5,361 bases of DNA from Thermoleophilia bacterium. Lineage in GTDB: Bacteria > Actinomycetota > Thermoleophilia > RBG-16-64-13. The position numbers were made by a program, and so were the translations under genes. Numbering within the stretch: the first letter of the stretch is position 1; the number at the start of each line of letters is the position of its first letter. Shown one piece after another: positions 4,826 to 5,361 of the stretch. The notes beneath the pieces are model-generated. The model was not told the origin of the DNA, made no database searches, and was given only the letters and a program-made list of their open reading frames with translations. Location of the stretch: NCBI GenBank assembly GCA_016929985.1, contig JAFGIH010000412.1, positions 1 through 5,361 on the forward strand. Direction: 5' to 3'.

Positions 4826-5361
4826 GTGATCCAGATCGACGACATCCATACCTGGTACGGCGAGTCCTACATCCTGCAAGGGGTGTCCTTGGAAGTGAAG
4901 GACGCTTCCGTGGTGGCTCTGCTGGGTCGCAACGGCATGGGCAAGACCACGACCATCCGCTCCATCATGGGCCTCACCCCCCCGCGCCGGGGCAGCATCG
5001 TCTTCAACGGTAGGCAGATCGTGGGCATGCCGCCGCACAAGATCGCCAGGCTGGGTATCGGTCTGATCCCCCAGGGCAGGATGATCTTCTCGTCGCTCTC
5101 GGTGGTGGAGAACCTGAAGATGGCCGCCCGTACCGGGGGCAAGGAGGATCCCTGGACGCTGGACAAGGTCTTCCAGGTCTTTCCCAAGTTGGAAGAGCGC
5201 CGCAAGAACAAGGGCAATCTGCTCTCCGGCGGGGAACAGCAGATGCTCACCATCGCCCGCGCGCTCATGACCAACCCGGAGCTGTTGATCCTCGATGAGG
5301 CGACCGAAGGTCTGGCGCCGCTGGTGCGCGCGGAGATCTGGCGCTGTCTTGCCGGCCTCAA
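4826..5361 (+). CDS. livF: Branched-chain amino acid-type ABC transporter ATP-binding protein LivF, 3' end missing
   Basis: This is the second ATPase of the importer, open from GTG 4826 to the window edge: 178 codons of the usual 230-240. It starts MIQIDDIHTWYGESYILQGV, the normal LivF N-terminus. Walker A GRNGMGKTT is at 34-42, with the GRNG form typical of LivF and unlike the GPNG of LivG. The Q-loop Gln is at 83 (GLIPQGRMIF), the signature is LSGGEQQM (133-140), and Walker B is LLILDEATEGLAP (153-165) with Glu 158. The DEATEGLAP form is a common variant of DEPSEGLAP. The H-loop and C-terminus lie beyond the window. Its place after livG, with a 14-base gap, completes the livHMGF order and implies one mRNA. 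A substrate-binding protein gene could follow downstream. Confidence 0.94.
   Translation, partial: MIQIDDIHTWYGESYILQGVSLEVKDASVVALLGRNGMGKTTTIRSIMGLTPPRRGSIVFNGRQIVGMPPHKIARLGIGLIPQGRMIFSSLSVVENLKMAARTGGKEDPWTLDKVFQVFPKLEERRKNKGNLLSGGEQQMLTIARALMTNPELLILDEATEGLAPLVRAEIWRCLAGL

Overview
The window is GC-rich bacterial DNA, roughly 60% G+C by eye, with GTG used as a start codon alongside ATG. The genes are tightly packed and show no phage, transposon, CRISPR or RNA-gene signal. Base composition, the alternative starts and the style of the transporter proteins suggest a high-GC lineage such as an actinobacterium or a Chloroflexi-like organism. The taxonomic call is weak because no marker gene is present.

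Layout. Bases 1-982 (minus strand, running off the left edge) encode a protein of the alanine dehydrogenase / NAD(P) transhydrogenase alpha-subunit family. A 316-base divergent intergenic region (983-1298) follows. It carries a candidate minus-strand promoter, a long 5' leader with a perfect 6-bp hairpin, and a weak candidate plus-strand promoter. A TetR-family regulator lies at 1299-2024 (plus). A 192-base regulatory gap (2025-2216) holds two candidate promoters, a 7-bp perfect inverted repeat over a TTGACA box, and a possible 11-codon leader reading frame with its own strong Shine-Dalgarno sequence. From 2217 to the right edge runs a four-gene operon in the order livH-livM-livG-livF, with one-base and 17-base overlaps and a 14-base gap. 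It encodes the two permeases and two ATPases of a branched-chain amino-acid-type (HAAT family) ABC importer. LivF is cut off by the window end after 178 codons.

How they fit together. The four liv genes supply the membrane and motor parts of one importer. The periplasmic or lipoprotein substrate-binding protein that would set specificity is not in the window, so the ligand (branched-chain amino acid, other amino acid, amide, urea or aromatic acid) cannot be read from the sequence. The TetR protein is placed to control itself, the liv operon or the divergent dehydrogenase gene. If the left-hand gene makes an alanine dehydrogenase, the locus would pair amino-acid uptake with oxidative deamination. 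If it makes PntA, the link would be to NADH/NADPH balance.

Nothing here is clearly a novel system. The most interesting points are the possible translationally coupled leader frame in front of livH, the operator-like inverted repeat beside it, and the mixed PntA/alanine dehydrogenase residue pattern of the left-hand gene.
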